From: Nocardiopsis endophytica
GTDB taxonomy: Bacteria > Actinomycetota > Actinomycetes > Streptosporangiales > Streptosporangiaceae
NCBI RefSeq assembly: GCF_027706725.1
Contig: NZ_JAQFWQ010000039.1
Location: forward strand, 1-59,798
Direction of reading: 5' to 3'
Length of the DNA: 59,798 bases
The position numbers were made by a program, and so were the translations under genes. Under the pieces are notes generated by a model, which worked only from the letters and a program-made list of their open reading frames with translations, was not told the DNA's origin and did no database searches. Positions 8,451-16,498 of the stretch are shown here, piece by piece; within the stretch, counting starts at the first letter, position 1; every line of letters starts with the position of its first letter.

Positions 8451-8884
8451 CCTGGAGAAGGACGTGCTGCATCGGTGTCGGTGGAGAGGCGCCTTTTGAG
8501 ACGGGCGTTCTCCGGTTCGAGTGTGAGCGGGAGGACACCTGCGCTTCGGTCCAGGGGGCGCCCATGCTTCGAGTCTTCAGTGCGTGCGTCCTCGCGCGAC
8601 TTCAGATGGAGCAGGGAGACCAGGGGTGGCGCCTCTCCATCCGCGGTCTGCCTTACATCGGCGAGGGCACGAGCCCCCAAGAAGCGATCCTGCGCCTGGG
8701 GGACATGCTCGGTCGAGTGCCGACGGAATCCGGACCGGGACTCTGTCCCGTCGAGGCGGAGCGGGATGATGAGCGGCGCAGGCTTCAGGAACTCATGACC
8801 GTGATGGAGGCGGAACACGGCCCCGTCCCGGACGAGGTGCTCAGGGAAGCGGAGCGTGAGTGGTCGGATCTGGAAGGTCCGTGA
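8447..8884 (+). CDS. Hypothetical protein, HicB-like with MazE/CopG-like tail
   Basis: A 145-residue protein translated through an ATGA overlap with the preceding gene, so the two products are probably made together. Residues of about 63-90 (WRLSIRGLPYIGEGTSPQEAI) resemble the HicB strand-strand-helix. The C-terminus is a charged helical region ending GPVPDEVLREAEREW. It occupies the toxin position but resembles known toxin families (RelE, PIN, HicA, Doc) in no motif I can see. Like its partner it is lower in GC. Its function is unknown; a non-canonical toxin or a second antitoxin-like subunit are both possible. Confidence 0.7.
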   Translation: MTWRRTCCIGVGGEAPFETGVLRFECEREDTCASVQGAPMLRVFSACVLARLQMEQGDQGWRLSIRGLPYIGEGTSPQEAILRLGDMLGRVPTESGPGLCPVEAERDDERRRLQELMTVMEAEHGPVPDEVLREAEREWSDLEGP

Positions 8885-8932
8885 TCCGGTGACGCCGAGA
8901 ACATGACCGTGCTCCACTCGTCCGCCGATTAG

Positions 8933-8959
8933 CCGTGGGCCTGCACGGGTAACCCACGG
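8933..8959 (+). terminator. Weak hairpin behind the antitoxin-like pair
   Basis: A 7-bp stem, CCGTGGG / CCCACGG, with a 13-nt loop and no T run. It could end the 8447-8884 transcript or sit in the leader of the CBS gene. Confidence 0.35.
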
Positions 8960-8982
8960 TCACCGATCGAAAGGTGGCCGCC

Positions 8983-9411
8983 ATGCTGATCGCCGAGCTC
9001 CTTCGTGCCAAAGGCTCCGACGTGGTGACGGTCCGGCCCGGCACCACGGTGTCGGAACTCCTCGACCGGCTCGCCCGGCACAACATCGGCGCCGTCGTCG
9101 TCGCCGAGGCCGGCAGGGTCGCCGGCATCGTCTCCGAGCGCGACGTCGTGCGCCGCCTGGCCGAGCAGGGGGCGTCCCTGCTCGACCGGCCCGTCTCCGA
9201 GATCATGACCTCGGCCGTCATCACCTGCAAGACCTCCGACACGGTCGACGCGCTGACCGTGCTGATGACCGAGAACCGCGTCCGCCACGTGCCGGTGCTC
9301 GCCGCCGACGCGCTGGTGGGCATCGTCAGTATCGGCGACGTCGTCAAGAGCCGGATCCGCCAGCTCGAACTCGACCGCCAACAGCTCGAGGCCTACATCA
9401 CCCAGGGGTGA
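8983..9411 (+). CDS. CBS-domain pair protein
   Basis: A 142-residue cytoplasmic protein made almost entirely of two CBS domains (about residues 8-60 and 75-130), which together form a Bateman module that senses adenine nucleotides. Typical segments are GAVVVAEAGRVAGIVSERDV and HVPVLAADALVGIVSIGDVV, the IVSERD and IVSIGD turns being characteristic. It resembles stand-alone CBS proteins of the hypoxic response protein type. The ATG at 8983 has AAGGTGG at good spacing; a GTG three codons earlier has no ribosome binding site. Its partner is unknown. It is convergent with the membrane-protein gene at 9436, only 24 bp away. Confidence 0.88.
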   Translation: MLIAELLRAKGSDVVTVRPGTTVSELLDRLARHNIGAVVVAEAGRVAGIVSERDVVRRLAEQGASLLDRPVSEIMTSAVITCKTSDTVDALTVLMTENRVRHVPVLAADALVGIVSIGDVVKSRIRQLELDRQQLEAYITQG

Positions 9412-9435
9412 GGCCCGCCCCCGGACGGGGCGCGC

Positions 9436-9747
9436 CTACTCCCCGCCGCCGGACCGCTCGCCGAAGGCCCACGCCGCGGCGGCGGTCCCGGCGGTCACCG
9501 CCAGCACCGACGGCCAGGAGCCGATCTTCTTGGCCAGCGGGTGGCTCAGCCCGAACGCGCCCAGGTACACCCCGGTCAGCGCGGCCGCCGTGCGCGGTCC
9601 CGCGCTGCGCCGCCAGGACGCGTAGGCCGCGGCGCCGCAGGCGGCCAGCACCACGCCGCCGAGCGGCCGCACCCCGGTGGCCCGGGCGGCGGTGTACCCG
9701 CCGACCAGTCCGGCGGTGGTGATCACGGGGCTGGGAACCGAGGGCAT
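9436..9747 (-). CDS. Small integral membrane protein, unknown function
   Basis: A 103-residue hydrophobic protein with about three membrane segments (ITTAGLVGGYTAARA, GGVVLAACGAAAYASW, SVLAVTAGTAAAAWAFG) and a charged loop. It matches no family I recognise. AGGAG stands 9 nt before the ATG at 9747. It is divergent from the ornithine cyclodeaminase-family gene and convergent with the CBS gene. Homologues of this size occur as uncharacterised proteins in actinobacteria. Confidence 0.75.
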   Translation of the reverse strand: MPSVPSPVITTAGLVGGYTAARATGVRPLGGVVLAACGAAAYASWRRSAGPRTAAALTGVYLGAFGLSHPLAKKIGSWPSVLAVTAGTAAAAWAFGERSGGGE

Positions 9748-9885
9748 GGTGCACGCTCCTAGCTGCCGAACGGGTGCGTTCGGCGTTCACGCTATCCCTT
9801 CCGGCCGGCGCCCCCTTCCCGCCCCCGCCCGCCCGCGCGTCCCGGGTGGTTGCCTTCGCCGTCGAAAGGGGGAAACATCCTTTAT

Positions 9886-10839
9886 GTGACACTCTTTCTC
9901 GGGCGATCGGACCTGCTGGGCGTGCTCGACCTGCACGCCTGCATCGACCGGCTCTGGGACGGCTTCACCAGCGACGCCGCCCCGGTCGACGCCCAGCGGG
10001 TGCGCACCGACCTGCCCGGCCCCGGCACCGCCACCGCGCTCATCCCCGGCCTGCTGCCGGGCGTGCCCGCCTACTCGGTCAAGGTCAACGCCAAATTCCC
10101 CGGTGCCCGTCCCGCCCTGCGCGGTGTGGTCTGCCTGCACGACCTGGGCAGCGGCGAGCTGCTGGCGCTGATGGACTCGGCCACCCTGACCGCCTGGCGC
10201 ACCGGCCTGTCGGCCGCACTGGCCGCGCACACCCTGGCCCGCTTCGACGCCGAGGTGCTCGGCATCGTCGGCTGCGGCGCCCAGGCGGGCCTGTTCTCCC
10301 GCGGCATCATCGGCATGCGCCCGATCGCGCGCATGGTCGTCACCGACACCGACCGGGCCCGCGCCGAGGCGTTCGCCCAGCGGTGCGCCGAGGAGTTCGG
10401 CGTCCCCGCCGTGGTGGCGCCGGACGCACCCGCGGTGGCCGCCGAGGCCGACATCGTGCTCACCGCCACCTGGTCGCGCACCCCGCTGCTGCACGCCGCC
10501 GACGTGCGGCCGGGCACCCAGGTCACCTCGCTGGGCGCCGACGAGCCGGGCAAGGTGGAGCTGGCCGCCGACCTGCTGCGCGCCGCCCGCGTGGTGGTCG
10601 ACGACGCCCGCCTGGCGCTGTCCTCGGGCGCCGTGGGCAACGCCGGGCTGGACGCCTCGGCCATCGACGCCACCCTCGGCCAGGTGCTCAGCGGCACCGA
10701 GCGCGGATCGCCCGGGCCGGACGGCGTGAGCGTGTACGCCCCCGTCGGGGTGCCCTGGCAGGATCTGGCCCTGGCCTGGTACGGCTACCGCGCCGCGGCC
10801 GACCGGGGCGCGGGGACGGCGCTGGACCTCCTGGCCTGA
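9886..10839 (+). CDS. Ornithine cyclodeaminase/mu-crystallin family protein
   Basis: An NAD(P)-dependent enzyme family whose members act on amino and imino acids (ornithine cyclodeaminase, alanine dehydrogenase of the archaeal type, ketimine reductase). The frame gives 317 residues from the GTG at 9886. The start region LGRSDLLGVLDLHACI and the substrate loop SVKVNAKFPG match the family, and the Rossmann motif is GIVGCGAQAG. Conserved TLTAWRTGLSAALAA follows DSA. GAAAGGGGG lies 13 nt before the GTG, a little far; a TTG at 9850 is the alternative start. The exact substrate is not decided by the sequence. No operon partner is apparent. Confidence 0.85.
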   Translation: MTLFLGRSDLLGVLDLHACIDRLWDGFTSDAAPVDAQRVRTDLPGPGTATALIPGLLPGVPAYSVKVNAKFPGARPALRGVVCLHDLGSGELLALMDSATLTAWRTGLSAALAAHTLARFDAEVLGIVGCGAQAGLFSRGIIGMRPIARMVVTDTDRARAEAFAQRCAEEFGVPAVVAPDAPAVAAEADIVLTATWSRTPLLHAADVRPGTQVTSLGADEPGKVELAADLLRAARVVVDDARLALSSGAVGNAGLDASAIDATLGQVLSGTERGSPGPDGVSVYAPVGVPWQDLALAWYGYRAAADRGAGTALDLLA

Positions 10840-11205
10840 GAGGCCTGAGCCTGAAGGGAAGGACCGGGCGGGCGCCGGACGGCGCGGCCGTCGGGCCTCC
10901 CGTGTCGCGCCCTCGTACCGCGCCCCCCGTTCAGCGCCCCCCGTGCCACGCCTCGTGTGCCGCGCCTGTGCCGTCCCTGTGGCCCACGCCGACACGGCTC
11001 CGGCCTGCGGCGACATGGGTTTCGGACATACGGGCACAGGGCGCCCCGCGTGACCGCATTCGATATCCGATGGTCACCCTCGGGAGAGCGGCCCGTCCCC
11101 TCCCCTGTGGGAGGATGCGGCCACCTCGTATCGGACGGCGGAACCGCCGCGGCCGCCACGGCGTCGAAACCCGCAGGTCCGACAACACTTAAGGAGTCAT
11201 CACCC
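10840..11205. other. Intergenic region upstream of the SPFH operon
   Basis: About 366 bp without a credible gene. The first half is C-rich with short direct repeats of GCGCCCCCCGT type. The second half contains ATTCGATATCCGATGG and should hold the promoter of the SPFH operon, but I cannot fix it. AAGGAG at 11191-11196 is the ribosome binding site of the next gene. Confidence 0.5.
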
Positions 11206-12969
11206 ATGTCCTTCGCACAGACGGTGCGCGGGGCCGCAGCCAGCGTCGTCCAGGGGGGCGACCCGCGCGAGGCGGTCTCCGACGCACTCCGCGAGGGGGC
11301 GGAGGGAATCGGGCTCGACCCGGGCGACTTCCTCGCCGCCCGGGACCAGGGCGCCTCCACCGGCACCCGCATCGAGCAGAACACCACGTCCCTGAACAAC
11401 GCGGGCGAGGCGCTGAACCGCAGCTCCTTCGAGCGCGGCGCGAGCGGCCCCGTGCACGTCATCTGCCCGATGGTGATCCCGCGCGGCCGCACCTTCGTGG
11501 CCCTGCTGCCCTCCATCCTGCTGGCCGTGGCCGGGCTGCTGGGGCTGGGCGCCACCTCGCCGCTGTTCGGCTTCCTGCTCAACCCCTTCTTCGGCCCCCA
11601 CTACTGGGTGGTCCTGGTGGCGTTCACCGCGTTCATGTGGTGGCGCCAGGGGATGGTCATGGTGCCCGACGGGTGCCAGGCGCTCATCACCCGCTTCGGG
11701 AAGCTGGAGGAGATCGTCGGCCCCGGCCGCGTCACCCTGCTCAACCCCTGGAAGCGCGTGTCCTACATCGTCAACACCACGCGCGAGTACCCGTTCAACG
11801 CCCCCATCCGGGAGGCGCCCACCAAGAGCGGCGTCAAGGCCTCGGTCGACCTGTTCGTGCAGTTCCGCATCGAGGACCCCGAGCAGTTCATCTTCGTGCT
11901 CGGCGCGGTGCAGGGCTTCCAGGAGAAGCTGAACAACGCCATCAGCGAGACCACCCGCAGCCTCATCTACGAGCAGGAGGCCGCGGACATCTACGACATG
12001 GTGGGCGAGAACACCGCGCGGCTGCTGGAGAACCTCAACACCCAGTTCCTCCCGGCGGTGCGGCTGACCAACGCCAACATCACCCACGCCGAGCCCTCCA
12101 GCCAGGAGTACCGGATGGACCTGGCGGCCACCGAGATGGTGCGGGTGGCCAAGGAGGCCTACACCTACGAGTACGAGCTCCAGCTCCGCAAGGAGCAGAA
12201 CGAGGGCGACCTGAACAAGGAGCTCGCCTCGCTCAACGAGACGCTGTCGGCGATCCAGGCCGACATCGCCCAGTACCAGGCGCAGATGGACACCGCCCTG
12301 GAGCGCGAGACCAACCGCGCCCGCGCCGAGGCCCGCCAGCGCTTCGTCGAGGCCGAGAGCACCGCCAACGCCAACGCGGCGCTGCTGGAGGCCCAGGCCC
12401 TGGACATCCGCGCGGTCAGCGCCGCCGAGGCCCCGGAGATCCTGGACTACCGCTACCAGCAGGAGCTGCTGGACAAGCTGGAGGGGATCGCCGACAGCCT
12501 GCCGCAGGTGCTGCACATCGGCGACGGCGACGAGTCCAGCGTCAACTTCCTGCGGGTGGCCCAGAACATCATCGGCGAGTCGCAGGCCCAGCTCTTCTCC
12601 GACGAGGACATGCAAGCCATCCGCACCCGGATGGACGAGATCTCCGCCCGCATCGCCGAGCGGGAGGCCGAGATCGAGGCGCTGCTGGCCGAGGAGCGCA
12701 CCACGGTCGCCGCGCCCGACCCCGAGGAGCACGACGTGCCCGGCGAGGAGCGGCTGGAGGAGATCCGCCGCTCGGTCGCCGACGAGGCGGTCGCCGAGCG
12801 CATCGACGAGGCCGTCACCGACGAGGCCCCGGCCGCGCCGCCCGCCCCGGAGCCGCCCGGCCCGGCCGCGCCCGCGCCGCCGCCGGCGGGGCCGCCGCAC
12901 GACGCACCCCCGCCCCCGCCCTGGCCGCAGCCGGGGACCGGTGGGCCCGGACCGCAGGGAGGCCGCTAG
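11206..12969 (+). CDS. SPFH/band-7 membrane protein 1 with Pro-rich tail
   Basis: A 587-residue protein. Residues 1-90 are soluble and unfamiliar. Two membrane segments follow (about 96-117 and 132-146), then an SPFH (stomatin/prohibitin/flotillin) domain from about 152 (VPDGCQALITRFGKLEEIVGPG) to about 340. A long Glu/Arg-rich coiled coil (about 320-410) and a second helical part with IAEREAEIEALLAEER come next, and the tail (about 540-587) is almost only Pro, Ala and Gly. SPFH proteins form ring-like membrane scaffolds. The next gene starts directly behind the stop codon and encodes a different SPFH protein, so the two probably form a hetero-oligomer. AAGGAG stands 9 nt before the ATG. Confidence 0.88.
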   Translation: MSFAQTVRGAAASVVQGGDPREAVSDALREGAEGIGLDPGDFLAARDQGASTGTRIEQNTTSLNNAGEALNRSSFERGASGPVHVICPMVIPRGRTFVALLPSILLAVAGLLGLGATSPLFGFLLNPFFGPHYWVVLVAFTAFMWWRQGMVMVPDGCQALITRFGKLEEIVGPGRVTLLNPWKRVSYIVNTTREYPFNAPIREAPTKSGVKASVDLFVQFRIEDPEQFIFVLGAVQGFQEKLNNAISETTRSLIYEQEAADIYDMVGENTARLLENLNTQFLPAVRLTNANITHAEPSSQEYRMDLAATEMVRVAKEAYTYEYELQLRKEQNEGDLNKELASLNETLSAIQADIAQYQAQMDTALERETNRARAEARQRFVEAESTANANAALLEAQALDIRAVSAAEAPEILDYRYQQELLDKLEGIADSLPQVLHIGDGDESSVNFLRVAQNIIGESQAQLFSDEDMQAIRTRMDEISARIAEREAEIEALLAEERTTVAAPDPEEHDVPGEERLEEIRRSVADEAVAERIDEAVTDEAPAAPPAPEPPGPAAPAPPPAGPPHDAPPPPPWPQPGTGGPGPQGGR

Positions 12970-14412
12970 ATGTCCCAGCCGACGCAGGAGCCCCAGCGCG
13001 GCGGCTCCTCCATCAAGGAGTCGCTCGCCTCGTGGGGCGACATCGCCCGCCTGCTGCGCGGCGGCGACCAGGGCGCCCTGGTGCCGGTCGTCATCCCGCG
13101 CGACAACCGCGGCCTGAAGTGGACCATGCTGGTCTGGCTGGCGCTCTACCTGCTGCTGGCCGCCCTCATCGTGGCCGCCCTGGGCCAGCCGCTGCTCACC
13201 TGGCTGGCGGTGGTCTTCTTCGTGGTCGCCATCCTCGCCCTGGGCCTGGGCCTGCTCTGGTGGTGGCGCTCCTCCATCGTCGAGATCGAGCAGGGCACCG
13301 TGGGCGTGCTCACCAAGTACGGCGCCGTCTCCGGCACGCTCGACCCGGGCCGCCACTACCTGTGGCACCCCTGGGCGCGGGTGGACTTCGTGGTGGACAC
13401 CTCCACCGAGATCCCCTACACCGCCCCGGTCGTGGCCTGCCCCACCCACGAGAACGTGCCGCTGAAGTCGATCGAGTTCTTCCTGAAGTTCCGCATCGTC
13501 GACGCGGTGGCCTTCGTGCGCACCATCGGCGCCAGCAACTTCGACCTGGTGCTCTCCAGCGCGGTGCAGGACGCGATCCGCCAGCGCAGCCGCCAGGTGC
13601 AGACCGAGAGCGCCTACGACCTGCGCGGCTCGGACGTGGCCGACATGCAGGACCTGCTCAACCGGCAGCTGCGCCGCTACGGCGTGGAGATCCGCGGCTG
13701 CAACATCCCGGACGTGCAGCTGCCCAACCAGTACCAGCAGCACCTGGCGACCCGGGAGCGGGTGGCCAAGGAGCTGGTCGCCTACGAGCAGGAGTGGGAG
13801 CTGACCCGCAAGCGCCGCATCGACACCCTGCTGATGGACATCGAGCGCTCCAAGAAGACCCGCGACGCCAAGATCGTCGAGGTCAACGCGGCCCTGAACA
13901 AGGCCCGCAAGGACGTGGCGCAGATGCTGGAGGAGCAGGAGACCGAGGCCCAGCGGGTCCGCTACGAGATCGAGACGCAGGGCCGGGCCGACCTGGTCGC
14001 CGCGCAGAACCAGGCCAAGGCCCAGCGCCGCCTGGCCACCTCCTACCGGGACAACCGGGCGGTGCTCCACTACGAGCTGGCGCGGCGGCGCCTGGAGGTC
14101 GGCGCCAAGCTGGCCGAGCACGCCCCGCAGCCGGTGGTGGTGCGCACCGACGGCGCCTCGGGCGACTCCTCGGCGCTGTCCACCCTGATGCTGGCGCAGA
14201 TGCTGCCGGAGCTGGGCGGGCGCCGCCGGGCCCTGGGGGCGGGCGGCTCCTCCTCCGACGCGGGGGGCGACGCGTTCTCCGACGCCAAGGGCGCGGTCGC
14301 GGCCGCGGCCGGGCGCCAGCAGGAGATGGCCCGCCAGTTCCAGAAGGAGCAGAAGCAGGCCATGAAGGAGCAGTTCGAGCGCGGAGAGGGCTTCGAGGGG
14401 CGCGGCCGCTGA
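12970..14412 (+). CDS. SPFH/band-7 membrane protein 2
   Basis: A 480-residue protein starting right after the preceding stop (TAGATG), with AGGGAGG as ribosome binding site inside the upstream gene. Two membrane segments (about 50-71 and 75-98) lead into an SPFH domain (about 104-290; VEIEQGTVGVLTKYGAVSG, and WHPWARVDFVVDTS). A long coiled coil at about 260-380 follows, rich in Arg and Glu. The C-terminus is Gly/Ser-rich and then Gln/Lys-rich (QQEMARQFQKEQKQAM). It shares architecture but little sequence with its partner, arguing for old divergence and distinct roles in one complex. No protease of the NfeD or FtsH type lies next to it. Confidence 0.88.
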   Translation: MSQPTQEPQRGGSSIKESLASWGDIARLLRGGDQGALVPVVIPRDNRGLKWTMLVWLALYLLLAALIVAALGQPLLTWLAVVFFVVAILALGLGLLWWWRSSIVEIEQGTVGVLTKYGAVSGTLDPGRHYLWHPWARVDFVVDTSTEIPYTAPVVACPTHENVPLKSIEFFLKFRIVDAVAFVRTIGASNFDLVLSSAVQDAIRQRSRQVQTESAYDLRGSDVADMQDLLNRQLRRYGVEIRGCNIPDVQLPNQYQQHLATRERVAKELVAYEQEWELTRKRRIDTLLMDIERSKKTRDAKIVEVNAALNKARKDVAQMLEEQETEAQRVRYEIETQGRADLVAAQNQAKAQRRLATSYRDNRAVLHYELARRRLEVGAKLAEHAPQPVVVRTDGASGDSSALSTLMLAQMLPELGGRRRALGAGGSSSDAGGDAFSDAKGAVAAAAGRQQEMARQFQKEQKQAMKEQFERGEGFEGRGR

Positions 14413-14457
14413 GGCCGTCCGCCGCTCGGGCGCCCACGGGCGCTCCGGACACGCCGC

Positions 14458-14489
14458 GGCCCTCCCGCGCCCTGTGCGGCGGGAGGGCC
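14458..14489 (+). terminator. Terminator of the SPFH operon
   Basis: A perfect 11-bp stem, GGCCCTCCCGC / GCGGGAGGGCC, with a 10-nt loop, 45 nt after the operon's last stop codon. There is no T run, as is common in very GC-rich actinobacteria. Confidence 0.65.
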
Positions 14490-14573
14490 GTGGGGCCGAT
14501 GGGGCCGAACGTTGGCCTGCGTATTACCCCGGCTTGAATCCGGCGCCGGTAGTGTCGGAGCCATCGGGGGGAG

Positions 14574-14629
14574 ATTGTTCCCGGATTCCCACCGCCGCAC
14601 AGGCGGGATCGGTCGAATCCGGGAACAAT
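14574..14629. terminator. Bidirectional hairpin between convergent genes
   Basis: A perfect 15-bp inverted repeat, ATTGTTCCCGGATTC / GAATCCGGGAACAAT, with a 26-nt loop that can itself pair (CCGCC / GGCGG). It lies between the 3' ends of the SPFH operon and the small gene at 14658. It resembles the 64-bp palindrome family in size and place but lacks their TGATCTCG ends. Confidence 0.6.
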
Positions 14630-14657
14630 TATTTTCGGGGTGTTTCCCGGCGGCGGC

Positions 14658-14849
14658 TCAGGCCGCCTCGACCAGCGTCCGGTACCCGCTGTCGATGTCG
14701 ATTCCGTGGCGGGCGGCGATCTCCACCAGGTCCTCGATCTCCGCCGCCTGCGCCAGGCACAGCTCCTCGTCGCCGCGTGCGTGCGCACGGCGCAGCGCCC
14801 GCGTGGCGTCGTAGATGCGCAGGTGCAGGGTGGTCAGGAACTCACTCAT
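14658..14849 (-). CDS. Small helical protein, unknown function
   Basis: A 63-residue, probably all-helical cytoplasmic protein (MSEFLTTLHLRIYDATRAL ... AAEIEDLVEIAARHGIDI). I do not recognise the family. The frame is open further upstream, but the ATG at 14849 has GGAAGGG before it and begins the regular protein pattern. It stands alone between a hairpin and a membrane-protein gene on the same strand. Confidence 0.65.
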   Translation of the reverse strand: MSEFLTTLHLRIYDATRALRRAHARGDEELCLAQAAEIEDLVEIAARHGIDIDSGYRTLVEAA

Positions 14850-15033
14850 CGCCGATACCCGTCCCTTCCGGGCAAGTCCTTCTCCGTTGTTGGCACCACC
14901 ATTTCTACCGGCGCCGGATAAAGCGGGGGTTAGAGGCGTGGAGACGGAGGAGAAAAGCGCCGGTGACATACGACACCGGCGCCGCGGGAACCTTCTGCCG
15001 GCGTCCGCGGGGAAACCCGCGGACGGGCGGGGA

Positions 15034-15750
15034 TCAGTACGCGGTCCAGGCGTACCAGCCGTCGGTGATGTGCTCGTAGACGCGGTTGCCGTGCCCGCCG
15101 ATGAACACGCCCTCGTCCAGCGGCTCGGGGCTGTAGGCCAGGCCCGACCGGTTCAGCAGGCCCGCGCCCTGCACCCCGTACAGGGTGGTGCCGTCCTCCA
15201 GCACGCCCACCGAGGTCAGCGGGTACAGCCCCGCCCAGTCGCCGTTCATCGGGACGGTGGTGGAGCTGTTGGCGGTGTCGCGCACCTCCATGAGCTGTTC
15301 GGCGGAGGCGGCGACCCGGCCCTGCAGCGGGATGTCGGCGACGGCCAGCACGATCGCGGCGGTGGCCACCAGGGGCGCGGCGATCCAGCGCATCCAGTAG
15401 CGCCGCACCATCGGGCGGGCCACACCCATGGCGATCCCCAGGCGCAGGGCGCCCATGGCGGCCAGGACGGCGCCGCCGCCCATGCCCAGGACGAAGGCGG
15501 GCAGGTGGCCGCCGGGCACGCTGTCCTCGTAGAGGAGGACCAGGCCGATGCAGGCGCACGCGGGCAGGTACAGCCGCCCGGGCGGGCGGGAGGACCAGGA
15601 CACCAGGCGGCGGGCGAGCGTGGGCCGGTGGGCGATCCGCAGCAGCGGAGCGACCGGGTCGTCGCCGCTTCCGGCGCCGCTCGTGCCGCCGGTGCGTGGC
15701 TCGGAGCCCTGCGCCGGTGACGGACCGTGCTTGGGAGCCGAGGCGGTCAT
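15034..15750 (-). CDS. Membrane protein with C-terminal soluble domain, unknown function
   Basis: A 238-residue protein. After about 60 soluble residues come three or four membrane segments (LYLPACACIGLVLLY, FVLGMGGGAVLAAMGAL, WIAAPLVATAAIVLAVADI), then a domain of about 100 residues outside the membrane that ends HGNRVYEHITDGWYAWTAY. No known domain is recognised. The frame is open upstream, but the ATG at 15750 is preceded by GGGGGAACG and starts the plausible protein. Confidence 0.72.
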   Translation of the reverse strand: MTASAPKHGPSPAQGSEPRTGGTSGAGSGDDPVAPLLRIAHRPTLARRLVSWSSRPPGRLYLPACACIGLVLLYEDSVPGGHLPAFVLGMGGGAVLAAMGALRLGIAMGVARPMVRRYWMRWIAAPLVATAAIVLAVADIPLQGRVAASAEQLMEVRDTANSSTTVPMNGDWAGLYPLTSVGVLEDGTTLYGVQGAGLLNRSGLAYSPEPLDEGVFIGGHGNRVYEHITDGWYAWTAY

Positions 15751-15826
15751 GGAGAGCGTTCCCCCAGGGTGGACGTGGTGAGTGGAATCGCACGACCGTC
15801 CGGGGGAGCGGGCCACCGGCGGCGCG

Positions 15827-16381
15827 TCAGGTGCGTGACGGCCGCGTCGTCGCGGCCCGCCCTTCAGGATAGGGGAGAGGCGGTGCTTCTTCGGGCCTTC
15901 GGGCACGACTGGGGAAGGATCCGCCCGGACCGCCCGCACGCGCGCGGGCGCGCTCGGAAGGGGCGCCCCGCACCCGCCGGGCCCCGCGGCGCGCGAGCCG
16001 GTCCAGCGCGTAGCGCCCCGGGGTGACGGCGGCCAGCAGGCAGGCGGCGGAGAGCAGCGCGAGCTGCGCGGCCCCGGCGTCGTCCGGGACCCCCGGAAGA
16101 TCGGTCCGCCCGGCCCAGACCGCACCGGCCCCGGCGGCGGCCAGGAGGGCGGTGAGTCCACCGGCGATGGGCAGCCCCAGCCCGGCGGCGAGCATCGCCG
16201 CGCACGCCAGCTCCACTTGGGCCGCCGCCTCCCCGGCCCCGTCCGGTGGGCCCTCCGCGAGCCGCCGCAGCGCGTGCTCCGCGACCACCCAGGCGGCGCC
16301 GAGCCGCAATGCCAGCACCGCCGCGTCCCGGAGCCGCTCCCCGGCCCCCGCGCGGGCCGGTCCTCCGTCGGTGGTCCGCAT
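15827..16381 (-). CDS. DoxX-like membrane protein
   Basis: A 184-residue protein with about four membrane segments in its first 130 residues (LALRLGAAWVVAEHALRRL, LACAAMLAAGLGLPIAGGLTAL, AQLALLSAACLLAAVTPG). This pattern and the closing PGRYALDRL resemble the DoxX family of membrane proteins linked to redox functions, though the match is by eye. The C-terminal 50 residues are Arg/Pro-rich and soluble. The start at 16381 follows AGAGGGGG. It is divergent from rnhB. Confidence 0.65.
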   Translation of the reverse strand: MRTTDGGPARAGAGERLRDAAVLALRLGAAWVVAEHALRRLAEGPPDGAGEAAAQVELACAAMLAAGLGLPIAGGLTALLAAAGAGAVWAGRTDLPGVPDDAGAAQLALLSAACLLAAVTPGRYALDRLARRGARRVRGAPSERARARAGGPGGSFPSRARRPEEAPPLPYPEGRAATTRPSRT

Positions 16382-16484
16382 CCACCGCCCCCTCTTCCAC
16401 CGTCCGATCCCCAGGGAAACTACCCAAGGTGACGGCTGATGGCTCTGAGTCACACGCGGGGTGCGGTGAATCGCCCCGGAGCAG

Positions 16485-16490
16485 TAGGGT
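16485..16490 (+). promoter_or_regulatory. Putative -10 box of rnhB
   Basis: TAGGGT ends 8 nt before the GTG at 16499, with no ribosome binding site between. This suggests a leaderless rnhB mRNA. Confidence 0.5.
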
Positions 16491-16498
16491 GGTGGGCC

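Noticed and set aside
11200-14121. 973-residue antisense frame over both SPFH genes, and a 966-residue plus-strand frame at 11637-14537
   Set aside because: Both are Arg/Gly/Ala-rich shadows; the SPFH domains are in another frame with proper ribosome binding sites.
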